DNA of 64,000 nucleotides from Geothrix sp. 21YS21S-2. Lineage in GTDB: Bacteria > Acidobacteriota > Holophagae > Holophagales > Holophagaceae. The notes under the pieces are model-generated. The model did no database searches and was not told the DNA's origin. It was given only the letters and a program-made list of their open reading frames with translations. Positions 53,305-61,297 of this stretch are shown piece by piece (positions within the stretch are counted from its first letter, which is position 1; each line of letters begins with the position of its first letter). A program made the translations under genes and the position numbers. Location of the stretch: NCBI RefSeq assembly GCF_030846775.1, contig NZ_CP132910.1, positions 4,343,001 to 4,407,000 on the forward strand, in the 5' to 3' direction.

Positions 53305-55068
53305 TCATCCGTCGCCGAGCCTCAGGGCGTGGGCGTCCAGGAGGTCGCTGCGGGTGAGGATGCCCGCGAGGCGGCCGTCGGAGCCCACCACCGGCAGGCG
53401 CCCCACCCCCTCCCGCACCATGTGGTCCGCGGCCTCCCGGAGGGAGCTCCCCTCCAGCGCCACGGCCACGGGACGCGTGATCAGTCCGCCCAGGGCCAGG
53501 CCGGGGTCCAGGGCCGGGTCCAGGAGGTCGCGCCCCATGACCAGGCCCACGGGACGGCCCTCGGCGTCCAGGAGCGGGAAGCCCTGGTGGGAGGCGCCGG
53601 GGCCGCCCTGCCCGAGCCACCGCCGGGCCGCGCCCACCGTCTCGTCGGCGCCGAAGGCCGCCACCTCCCGGGTGGCGTGGTCCCTCACCAGCAGCTGGTC
53701 CAGGTGGTCCGCGTGGTAGTCGGCGGGGACCCTGACGCCCCGCCGCGCCAGCTTCCCCGTCATGATGCCGTGGCGCATCACCAGGGCCGAGATCAGGTAG
53801 GCCGCCGCGCACCCGCCCAGGAGCGGCATCAGGCCCATGGGCTGCTGCGTGATCTCGAAGGCGAACACGGCCGACGTGAGCAGGCACCGCGCCGCTCCCG
53901 CGAAGATGGCCGCCATGCCCACCAGCGCGCACATGCGGGGGTCCACGCCGGCCCCGGGCAGGACCGCCGCCGCCAGGACCCCCAGCAGGGCCCCCAGGGC
54001 CCCGCCGATGGTGAACAGGGGCGCCAGGGTGCCGCCCGAGGTCCCGCTGCCCAGGGCCACGGCCCAGGAGACGAACTTCGCCAGGCACAGCAGCAGGAGC
54101 GCCTTCGTGGCCAGCGTCCCCCCCAGGATCGCCTCGATGTTGTCGTAGCCCACCCCCAGCGTCCGGGGCGCCAGCACGCCGACGATCCCCACCGCCAGGC
54201 CCCCCAGGGCCGGCCACCACATCCAGTGCACCGGCAGCCTCTCGAAGCCGTCCTCGATCCAGTGCAGCGCCCGGGTCGCCCCCACCGAGGCCAGCCCAGC
54301 CAGGGCGCCCACGGCGATGTAGACGCAGAGCTGCAGCCCGCTGGGCGGGGCCAGGGGGGCCATGGGGAAGATGGGCCGGATGCCGTGGAGGGCGAAGCGC
54401 ACCCCCGTGGCCGCCACCGCCGCCAGCGCCACCGGGATCACCGACCGGGGCCGAAGCTCGAACAGCAGCAGCTCCACCGCCAGCAGCACCGCCGCCACCG
54501 GGGCCCCGAAGGTCGCCGCCATGCCCGCCGCCGCCCCCGCGGCCAGCAGGGTCTTGCGCTCCAGGGCCGTCATGGGGAGGCGCTGGCCCACCAGGGACCC
54601 CAGCGCCCCGCCCGTGGCGATGATGGGCCCCTCCGCCCCGAAGGGGCCCCCCGTCCCGATGGCGATGGCCGCCGACAGCGGCTTCAAGAAGGTCAGGCGC
54701 GCCGGGATGCGGCTGCCGTTCACCAGGACCTGCTCCATGGCCTCGGGGATGCCGTGGCCCCGGATGGCCTTGGAGCCGTAGCGCGCCAGGAGTCCCACGA
54801 GGAGCCCCCCGGCCACGGGCACCGGCAGGAGGGCCCAGCCCAGGCGGTTCCCCGCCGGCGAGACGAAGTCCATGGAGACCCGGTGGTAGAAGGCCAGGTT
54901 CGTCACCAGTCCGATGAGCCGCACCAGCCCCTCGGCGAGGATGCCCGCGGCCAGCCCCAGGACCGCCGCGGCCGCGCTCATCAGGGCCACCCGCGCGTCG
55001 ATGACGGCCGTGACCCGGGGAACCCGCGCGTCCTCCATGCCGGGCGCGACGGGAATCCCGTCGGTCAC
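53305..55068 (-). CDS. ClC-family chloride channel/antiporter with CBS domain pair
   Basis: 587 residues. The ClC membrane domain spans about 25-430. The selectivity segments are GHGIPEAM (the usual Ser of GSGIP is His), GPFGAEGPIIA with the gating Glu, and GSGTSGGTLAPLF. Two CBS motifs follow at about 455-585 (LVRDHATREVAAFGADETVG, GVGRLPVVGSDGRLAGIL). It moves chloride or other anions, perhaps coupled to protons. The GTG start at 55068 overlaps the MarR stop (GTGA), so the regulator and the channel are translated together. Confidence 0.92.
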   Translation of the reverse strand: MTDGIPVAPGMEDARVPRVTAVIDARVALMSAAAAVLGLAAGILAEGLVRLIGLVTNLAFYHRVSMDFVSPAGNRLGWALLPVPVAGGLLVGLLARYGSKAIRGHGIPEAMEQVLVNGSRIPARLTFLKPLSAAIAIGTGGPFGAEGPIIATGGALGSLVGQRLPMTALERKTLLAAGAAAGMAATFGAPVAAVLLAVELLLFELRPRSVIPVALAAVAATGVRFALHGIRPIFPMAPLAPPSGLQLCVYIAVGALAGLASVGATRALHWIEDGFERLPVHWMWWPALGGLAVGIVGVLAPRTLGVGYDNIEAILGGTLATKALLLLCLAKFVSWAVALGSGTSGGTLAPLFTIGGALGALLGVLAAAVLPGAGVDPRMCALVGMAAIFAGAARCLLTSAVFAFEITQQPMGLMPLLGGCAAAYLISALVMRHGIMTGKLARRGVRVPADYHADHLDQLLVRDHATREVAAFGADETVGAARRWLGQGGPGASHQGFPLLDAEGRPVGLVMGRDLLDPALDPGLALGGLITRPVAVALEGSSLREAADHMVREGVGRLPVVGSDGRLAGILTRSDLLDAHALRLGDG

Positions 55069-55565
55069 CGGCGCCCTCCGGAGGCCCCGTCCTGGAAGAA
55101 CATGGGCGCCGGATGGCCGTCCTCCGCCGGCGGCGCCACCTTCTCCAGGAGGTCCGCCAGGGCCCGCAGGTCCACGGCCTCCAGCCGCCCCATGCGCTCC
55201 AGGAGGCCCTGCTGCACCGGGCTCGGGGTGGCCAGGGCGGCCTTGGCGCCGGCAGCCGTGAGCTCCACCTCCCTGCGCCGGCGGTCCCCGGTGCCCGGGG
55301 CCTTGCCCACCAGCCCCTTCTGGTGCAGCTTGCGCACCACCACCGACACCGAACTGGGATCGGTGGCCGTGGCCTGGGCCAGGGCGCCGATGCCCAGGGA
55401 TCCCTGGTCCTTGAGAACGTGCAGCACGAAGACCTGGGCCGGGCTCAGCCCGCTCGTCCTGCCCTTCGGGTCGTGGGCCATGCGCAGTTCCCGGAAGATC
55501 CAACGCAGGGAATCGAAGACCCGGCGGGCGTCCGGCTGGAGGGGAGGAATTGCTGGGGATCCCAT
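55065..55565 (-). CDS. MarR-family transcriptional regulator
   Basis: 166 residues. Winged helix-turn-helix with LSPAQVFVLHVLKDQGSLGI, LAQATATDPSSVSVVVRKLH and the wing GTGDRRRREVELTAAG. It likely senses a small molecule and controls its own operon with the ClC gene. The ATG at 55565 lacks a strong ribosome binding site. Divergent from the PQQ-type propeller gene. Confidence 0.91.
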   Translation of the reverse strand: MGSPAIPPLQPDARRVFDSLRWIFRELRMAHDPKGRTSGLSPAQVFVLHVLKDQGSLGIGALAQATATDPSSVSVVVRKLHQKGLVGKAPGTGDRRRREVELTAAGAKAALATPSPVQQGLLERMGRLEAVDLRALADLLEKVAPPAEDGHPAPMFFQDGASGGRR

Positions 55566-55643
55566 GGATTCAACGATAGGCCGTTACGGGCACCCCCGCA
55601 AGCCTCCCCACCGGGCACACCGCCCAGGATGGAACACATATGT

Positions 55644-55672
55644 TTGGACTTAACTGATCCTGGTTTGATAAG
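55644..55672 (+). promoter_or_regulatory. Possible promoter of the PQQ-like propeller gene
   Basis: TTGGAC (55644-55649) and GATAAG (55667-55672) with 17-base spacing lie 34 bases before the ATG. The region is locally AT-rich. Confidence 0.45.
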
Positions 55673-55706
55673 ATCACCCAAACCCCCACATTACGAAGGA
55701 TTCCCC

Positions 55707-57077
55707 ATGGCTCTCCCCCTGCCTGCGCTTCTCGCGGCCTCCCTTCTCCTCGCTCCGGGTGCGGACACCCGTCCCCCCGCCCCAGCGCCCGGCGCGGAAA
55801 CCTCCTGGAAGCTGGTCATGGGAAGCGTGCGCCTCCCGGACGCGCCCCGTTCCGCGGCGGCGCCCCTGGCCTCCCGCTGGTCCCTGGAGGGCCTGGACTG
55901 GAACCCGTCCTTCCTCCTCGGCGCCTCGGCCCTGTACCTTCGGGACGGCGACGACATCATCCGCATGGACCTGGACACCGCCCGGAAGGCCTGGTCCGTG
56001 ACCCAAAAGGGCGCCTTCCTGCGCGAAGTCCCCGGGGCCCTGTTCCTGGTCACCCAGGACTTCCGGATCCTGTGCCTGGACCCGGCCACCGGCGCGCAGC
56101 GCTGGGAGGCGCAGCTGGGCAAGGAAGGCGGCGCCGAATTCCACAAGGGCAACCTGTCGATCCTCCAGAGCGCCTTCAAGGGCCCCGTCCTCGCCGGGGA
56201 CCGCGTCCTGGTGGGCACCTTCGGCGGCTCCCTGTTCAAGGGCACCACCGGATCCCTGTACGCCCTGGACCTGGCCACGGGCAAGACGCTGTGGACGGTC
56301 GCGGCCGAGGACGGGGTGGAAAACCTGCCGGTGGTGGCCGGGGACAAGGTCTACTTCGGGGGCAAGGCGGCCTGCTACAAGGTGGACCTGGCCACCGGCG
56401 AACAGCTCTGGAAGGCCTCCACCCGCAACGACAACCAGTGGAGCTTCAAGGTCGTGGACGGCTCGGTGCTGGTGTCGTCCGGCCACTACGGCAGCAAGGG
56501 CTCCAGCTTCGGCGGCACCCTCTACGCCCTTGACGCGGGGAACGGCGCCGTGCGCTGGAAGTTCGACATCGGCGGCCCCAGCGTCGTGCGGGAGGAGAAC
56601 GGGCTGCTGGTGGCCCTGGAGTGGGGCATGATGGGCGGGAGCCGGCTGTCCTGCGTCAAGCTTGCCACGGGCGAGAAGGCCTGGGAGCTCAAGGAGAAGA
56701 GCTCGGCCAACCCCGTGCTCCTGGCGGGCAGGGCCGTGCACATCAACAAGGACAACCAGGTCTTCGTGGTGGACGCCGCCACGGGCAAGGTCGCCGGCAG
56801 CTTCAAGGCCGCGGGCGACTTCGGCATGGGCTTCTTCAAGGGCCCCTGGGGCCGCTTCATGGACCCCGGCGTCCTCGAGGGCCAGGCCGTGGTGGGCTCC
56901 TGGGACAAGGCCAGGGGCGAGACCGTCCTGCAGGCCCTGGACCTGGACAAGGGCGCTCCCGCCGGCGAGCTGCGCTTCAAGGGCGAGCTGGAGACCCTGC
57001 AGCTCAACCCCACCCACTGCCTGGTGCTGGTGAAGGGCGCCGACGCGAAGTACAGCCTCAAGGTCATGTCCCGGTAG
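55707..57077 (+). CDS. Exported PQQ-like beta-propeller repeat protein
   Basis: 456 residues with a signal peptide (MALPLPALLAASLLLAPGAD). Repeated blade motifs of the PQQ/BamB style: LYALDLATGKTLWTVAAEDG, CYKVDLATGEQLWKASTRND, LYALDAGNGAVRWKFDIGGP, CVKLATGEKAWELKEKSSAN. No methanol-dehydrogenase active-site residues are evident, so it is a binding or assembly-type propeller rather than an enzyme. GAAGGA lies 7 bases upstream of the ATG. Confidence 0.88.
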   Translation: MALPLPALLAASLLLAPGADTRPPAPAPGAETSWKLVMGSVRLPDAPRSAAAPLASRWSLEGLDWNPSFLLGASALYLRDGDDIIRMDLDTARKAWSVTQKGAFLREVPGALFLVTQDFRILCLDPATGAQRWEAQLGKEGGAEFHKGNLSILQSAFKGPVLAGDRVLVGTFGGSLFKGTTGSLYALDLATGKTLWTVAAEDGVENLPVVAGDKVYFGGKAACYKVDLATGEQLWKASTRNDNQWSFKVVDGSVLVSSGHYGSKGSSFGGTLYALDAGNGAVRWKFDIGGPSVVREENGLLVALEWGMMGGSRLSCVKLATGEKAWELKEKSSANPVLLAGRAVHINKDNQVFVVDAATGKVAGSFKAAGDFGMGFFKGPWGRFMDPGVLEGQAVVGSWDKARGETVLQALDLDKGAPAGELRFKGELETLQLNPTHCLVLVKGADAKYSLKVMSR

Positions 57078-57209
57078 GATGGCTCCGGAACGGGCAGGCC
57101 GGGTTCGCCGCCCGGCCTGCCGGAAAAGCGCAAAGCGGTAGCTGTTGGTGCCGCAGGTATTGTTCGAGACGCCCCAGATATCGATCTCCGGCCCTGCGCA
57201 AGGGCGGCC
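57078..57209. other. Intergenic region holding the duplicated methyltransferase tail
   Basis: 132 bases between two convergent genes. Beyond the 60-base repeat listed separately I see only GC-rich sequence and no clear terminator. Confidence 0.5.
57121..57180 (-). pseudogene. Remnant: duplicated 3' end of the DNA methyltransferase gene
   Basis: 60 bases match 57743-57802 at about 53 positions, exactly 622 bases away and in the same orientation. Read on the minus strand they give DIWGVSNNTCGTNSYRFALF, nearly the methyltransferase C-terminus NIWGVSNNTHGTNSNRIALF. No start or upstream part is present, so it is a fragment of a duplicated or second methyltransferase gene. Confidence 0.75.
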
Positions 57210-57680
57210 CTATTTGAGATCCTCGGGATTGATGGCCATGCGCGAGGCCCTGTGGGGCAGCCGTGTGCTCAGCTTGGCCAGGAAACCCGCGGGATGGCAC
57301 GTGCCGCAGGTGGCTTCCATGTTCCGGCGCGCCACCCGGGATTCCGGGTTGCTCCGGGGGACGATGTCATGGGCCTTGCCGTGGCAGGTGGAACAGGTGG
57401 GGGCGTGGGTCTTGTCCTTCATCCTGGCCGCACTGTGGACGCTCATGGCGACCTCCTGGCCCTGGTGGCCGTGGCAGCGCTCGCACCGGACCGGAGGGAG
57501 CTTCTCGTCATGGGGGAGGGCCTTGATGGCGATATGGCACTGGACACAGCTCACACCTCCGTGGGAGCGCGAATGGAACCGCGCCAGGTCGATCTGTTCG
57601 TGACACTGGACGCACGCTTCCGGCTTGGGAGGGGCCCCGGTGAGGGACAGCACGAAAAAACAAGCAAGCAACCGGCGCAT
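57210..57680 (-). CDS. Periplasmic pentaheme c-type cytochrome
   Basis: 156 residues. Signal peptide MRRLLACFFVLSLTGA. Five CXXCH heme sites (23-27, 45-49, 66-70, 96-100, 125-129) plus extra His suited to bis-His ligation. It resembles small cytochrome c3/NrfH-like electron carriers. There is no membrane anchor after the signal. A role in periplasmic electron transfer, perhaps to extracellular acceptors, is likely. AAGGGGGG precedes the ATG. It lies between the methyltransferase gene and a remnant of the same gene's tail. Confidence 0.93.
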   Translation of the reverse strand: MRRLLACFFVLSLTGAPPKPEACVQCHEQIDLARFHSRSHGGVSCVQCHIAIKALPHDEKLPPVRCERCHGHQGQEVAMSVHSAARMKDKTHAPTCSTCHGKAHDIVPRSNPESRVARRNMEATCGTCHPAGFLAKLSTRLPHRASRMAINPEDLK

Positions 57681-57732
57681 CGGCCCCCCCTTGAATTAAC
57701 CAACCAAGCTAGCACAAGGGCCGTTCGGGGCC

Positions 57733-58926
57733 TCAGCTTTTCCGGAACAGCGCGATGCGGTTGCTGTTGGTGCCGTGGGTATTGTTCGAGACGCCCCAGA
57801 TGTTGGCGGTCTTGGTGAAGGCCTGCTGGTTGATGAGCACGCCCTCCACCCGGAACCCCGCGGCCACGCCCAGGGGCAGCACCACCTCCTCCAGGCGCAC
57901 GGTGCCCTTGCGCACCTCCCCCACTTCGAAGGCCACGTGGCCCCCGGGCGCGGTGACCCGGTGCAGCTCCCGGAAGACCTCGCCCATGGCCCGGGCCCAC
58001 GCCTCGACCGTGCGGGCCATGGTGATGCCCCGTCCCACCTCCGCTGCGTCCAGCCCGCAGAACCAGCACCGGAGCCAGTTGTCGGCCTGGTACTGCACCA
58101 CGTCCAGGAAGGGCGGCGACGTGACGGTGAGCCGCACCGAGCCGGGCTCCAGCCCCGGCGCCGCCGCGGGGCCCGTGAGGAGGCGGGGATCGCTGGCCCG
58201 CAGGCGCCGTTGCTCCTCCACGGTGAGGCCGGCCACCAGCTGCCGGGTCTTGCGCAGCACCAGGGCCCGGGTGTCCCGGTAGGTGGGCACCTGCCCGCGC
58301 TTGCGGTTGATCTCCACCTGCTGGGCGGCGCCCACGGCCTGGTTGGGGGGGAGCGTGTACACCGAGAAGAACCCCGGGCTGTGCCCCGTGAGGCGGTTGG
58401 TGGCCACCATGCGGATCCAGCCGTCCAGGGCGTCGAAGGTGCCCTTCGCCTCCCGCTCCAGGAACCAGGCCCGGAGGCTGCGCACCTCCCGCTCGGTGTC
58501 GGGGTGGAAGAACATCCCGAGGTCCGGCGGCTCCTGGCAGTCCAGCGGGATCTCCGCCAGCCGGGCCTCCACGTCCCCGGGCTCCGGCGGGGCCAGGCGC
58601 GGCTCCAGGAGGATCCGGGAGAGGGGATTGATGTCGTTGGCGGCCACCCGCCGCCCCAGGAGCGCGGCCTCCAGGGCCGTGGTGCCGCGCCCGCTGAAGG
58701 GGTCGTAGACCCGGTCCCCCGGCTCCGTGAGCCCTTCGATGAAGAGCCGGGGCAGCTGGGGCTTGTAGCAGGCCCGGTAGGACACCTCGTGGAGGGCGTG
58801 GGCCTGGCGCTGGCGGGAGGTCCAGAACTCGCGGGTGAGCACCGGGCAGGTGGATCCCAGGCAGTCCACCACGCTCCGTGCCCCGTCCGGGAACCTGTCC
58901 AGGAAATTCCGCCCCGTCTCCGCCAT
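57733..58926 (-). CDS. DNA methyltransferase (N4-cytosine/N6-adenine type), no restriction partner nearby
   Basis: 397 residues. SAM-binding motif I DPFSGRGTTALEAALLGRRV with VAANDINPLS, and catalytic motif IV TSPPFLDVVQYQADNW. The C-terminus NIWGVSNNTHGTNSNRIALF is typical of this family. The TSPP form favours N4-cytosine methylation, but this cannot be proved from sequence. No endonuclease is found within the window, so it may be an orphan regulator or act on RNA. It diverges from the NtrY-like gene over 44 bases. Confidence 0.87.
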   Translation of the reverse strand: MAETGRNFLDRFPDGARSVVDCLGSTCPVLTREFWTSRQRQAHALHEVSYRACYKPQLPRLFIEGLTEPGDRVYDPFSGRGTTALEAALLGRRVAANDINPLSRILLEPRLAPPEPGDVEARLAEIPLDCQEPPDLGMFFHPDTEREVRSLRAWFLEREAKGTFDALDGWIRMVATNRLTGHSPGFFSVYTLPPNQAVGAAQQVEINRKRGQVPTYRDTRALVLRKTRQLVAGLTVEEQRRLRASDPRLLTGPAAAPGLEPGSVRLTVTSPPFLDVVQYQADNWLRCWFCGLDAAEVGRGITMARTVEAWARAMGEVFRELHRVTAPGGHVAFEVGEVRKGTVRLEEVVLPLGVAAGFRVEGVLINQQAFTKTANIWGVSNNTHGTNSNRIALFRKS

Positions 58927-58970
58927 GCTCCTTCGCCCCCTGATGCCAGCATCCAGGTTAGCCTGTTTGC

Positions 58971-61037
58971 ATGGTGAAGAAGCCCAAGCGCCACCCCGAA
59001 CTGACCCGCCTCTACGTCGCGTCGGGGCTCTCGGTGCTCATCTGGGTCATCTTTATGGCCTACCGCCTCCTGTCCAAGCAGGTGGAGATGGGCCTGGACG
59101 CCCCCAGCCGCTGGTCCCTGCTGGCCGTGGGCATGGCCAACGTCCTGGCCATCGGGACCCTCCTGTTCATCGTCATCCGCAGCATCGCCAAGCTGTACTT
59201 CGAGCGCCGCAGCGGCATCCTGGGGGCCCGCATCCGCACGCGGCTGGTGCTGGCCTTCCTCGCCGTGGGCATCGCCCCCAGCCTCATGCTCTTCGCCATC
59301 GGCCGCACCTTCATCCGCAAGAACGTGGACCGCTGGTTCATGCCCGACACCATGGAGGTCATCCAGGACGGCCACCACGTGAACGAGGCCTACCGCGAGC
59401 AGGTGCGCCTGCGGCTGCGCACCGCCACGGCCCGCATCGCGCCCGAGGCCCTGCGCGACCCCGCGCGCGAGCGCGAGGGCACCGGCTTCGACCTCCTGGC
59501 CCGGGTCCCCGCCCAGGGGGTGGCGACGGTGGCCCTGGCCCACGGCCTCGTCCCGCCCGCGCTCTCCGACCTGCGCGAGGGCATCCAGGCGGTGCCCGTG
59601 CCCGAGGGCGAATGGCAGGTGGGCACCGGCCCCCGGAGCCCCTCCGGCGACCGGGTGGTGGCCGGCGTCTTCCTCTCCCGCGCGGCGTTGGAGGGCATGA
59701 TCCGCCTGGACAAGCGCTACCGGGAGTCCTTCCAGATGCACGCGGGCCGGGAGGTGCTGGAGACCCTGCCCCAGCGGACGCTGCTCTTCCTCACCATGCT
59801 CACGCTCTTCGTGGCGGTGTGGACGGGGCTGGCCATCGCCCGCACCATCTCCGAGCCCGTGCGCGCCCTGGCCAAGGCCGCCCAGCGCATCGGCACGGGC
59901 GACCTGGACGTGTCCCTGCCCGAGCAGGGCGAGGACGAGCTGGCCTTCCTGAGCCAGAGCTTCAACGCCATGACCCGCGACCTGCGCCAGTCCCGCACCG
60001 CCATCGAGGCCCAGGCCGAGCGCATCGAGGGCCAGCGCGCCTACCTGGGCCAGCTCATGGAGGCCCTGCCCGTGGGCATCCTCAGCTGGCAGAGGGACCT
60101 GGAGCTGCGCACCTTCAACTCCGTGGCCCGGCGCTGGCTGGGGGTGGAGAACTGGGATCTCCTGGAGCGGGGCTGGGCCGAACTGGCCCGCCAGCCCAGC
60201 CTGGGCCGCCTGCCGGAGCTCCTGGCCACGGTCCAGGCCTCCCGCCGGCCCCACGTGGAGGAGATCCGCATCGGCGGGGAAGGGGACGGCCACCCCGTGC
60301 GCGCCATCGTCATCCCGCTCACCGGAGGCGGCGTCCTGGCCGTGCTGGAGGACCTCTCCGCCCTGGCCCAGGCCGAAAAGCGCGCCGCGTGGCAGGAGGT
60401 GGCCCGGCGCATGGCCCACGAGGTGAAGAACCCCCTCACCCCCATCAAGCTCACCACCCAGCGCCTGCAGCGCCGCAGCCGCGAGGGCCGCCTGGACCCC
60501 CAGACCGTGGCCGAGGGCGCCGAGACCATCCTGGCCGAGGTGGCCAGCCTCACGCGCCTCGTGGACAGCTTCAGCCAGTTCGCCAAGCTCCCCGCGCCCC
60601 ACCCGGCGCCGCTGGACGCCCCCGACCTGGTGCGCCAGGCCATCCGCCTCTACGAGCCCACCTACCCCGGCATCACCTTCGACCTGGACCTCCCCGGCCC
60701 CCTGGAGGTACTGTGGGACGGCGACATGGTCAAGCGCGCCCTCATCAACATGGTGGACAACGCCATCGGCGCCCTGGAGGGCCGGGGCCGCATCCGCGTG
60801 GCCCTCGCGCACCAGGGCCCCGTGCTCCGCCTGGACGTGGCCGACGACGGCCCCGGCGTCCCCGAGGCCGACCGCCCCAACCTGTTCCAGCCCTACTTCT
60901 CCACCAAGCAGAAGGGCACCGGCCTGGGCCTGGCCATCGTTCGCCGCATCGCCGAGGACCACCACGGCGAGGCGCGCTACGAGCCCCTCGAGCAGGGCAG
61001 CCTCTTCAGCCTCCTGCTCCCGGTGAGGGCGGTATAG
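58971..61037 (+). CDS. NtrY-like membrane sensor histidine kinase
   Basis: 688 residues. About four membrane helices at the N-terminus (LYVASGLSVLIWVIFMAYRL, VLAIGTLLFIVI, RLVLAFLAVGIAPSLMLFAI, LFLTMLTLFVAVWTGLAIA). A HAMP domain follows (RTISEPVRALAKAAQRIGTG), then PAS (about 365-470), HisKA with His483 (MAHEVKNPLTPIKL) and HATPase (DNAIGALEGRG, KQKGTGLGLAIVR). The structure is that of NtrY, the partner of NtrX-like sigma-54 activators; the activator at 19.3-20.7 kb is a plausible but unproven partner. Confidence 0.93.
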   Translation: MVKKPKRHPELTRLYVASGLSVLIWVIFMAYRLLSKQVEMGLDAPSRWSLLAVGMANVLAIGTLLFIVIRSIAKLYFERRSGILGARIRTRLVLAFLAVGIAPSLMLFAIGRTFIRKNVDRWFMPDTMEVIQDGHHVNEAYREQVRLRLRTATARIAPEALRDPAREREGTGFDLLARVPAQGVATVALAHGLVPPALSDLREGIQAVPVPEGEWQVGTGPRSPSGDRVVAGVFLSRAALEGMIRLDKRYRESFQMHAGREVLETLPQRTLLFLTMLTLFVAVWTGLAIARTISEPVRALAKAAQRIGTGDLDVSLPEQGEDELAFLSQSFNAMTRDLRQSRTAIEAQAERIEGQRAYLGQLMEALPVGILSWQRDLELRTFNSVARRWLGVENWDLLERGWAELARQPSLGRLPELLATVQASRRPHVEEIRIGGEGDGHPVRAIVIPLTGGGVLAVLEDLSALAQAEKRAAWQEVARRMAHEVKNPLTPIKLTTQRLQRRSREGRLDPQTVAEGAETILAEVASLTRLVDSFSQFAKLPAPHPAPLDAPDLVRQAIRLYEPTYPGITFDLDLPGPLEVLWDGDMVKRALINMVDNAIGALEGRGRIRVALAHQGPVLRLDVADDGPGVPEADRPNLFQPYFSTKQKGTGLGLAIVRRIAEDHHGEARYEPLEQGSLFSLLLPVRAV

Positions 61038-61271
61038 CTATTTCGCGTTCTTGGGCGTGCCGTCCTTGTTGAGGTACTTGTCGGGATCCTTCTCGAGCTT
61101 GCCCTTACACCCGCCGCAGCAGATGAAATACTCCTGTCCCCTCACCACGACCTTCGGGCTCTTCTTGGGATCGACCTTGTCGCCCATGACCGGGCACTTG
61201 GTGTTGGTGGCGGGCTTGGCGGCGGGGGCGGGGGCCACCACGGCGGCGACGGCGAAAAGGATGGGCAGCAT
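61038..61271 (-). CDS. Exported YHS-like metal-binding small protein
   Basis: 77 residues. Signal peptide MLPILFAVAAVVAPAPAA. The core CPVMGDKVDPKKSPKVVVRG QEYFICCGGCKGKLEKDPDK resembles YHS domains, with one Cys plus a CCGGC cluster fit to bind copper or another soft metal. AAGGAG precedes the ATG. It is the last gene of the copper operon, 27 bases after copA. Confidence 0.85.
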   Translation of the reverse strand: MLPILFAVAAVVAPAPAAKPATNTKCPVMGDKVDPKKSPKVVVRGQEYFICCGGCKGKLEKDPDKYLNKDGTPKNAK

Positions 61272-61297
61272 TCGGTACTCCTTCCAATCGATTCTAG

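Noticed and set aside
57938-60965. Long minus-strand frame opposite the NtrY-like kinase
   Set aside because: It is antisense to a kinase with all motifs in order; the product is low-complexity.
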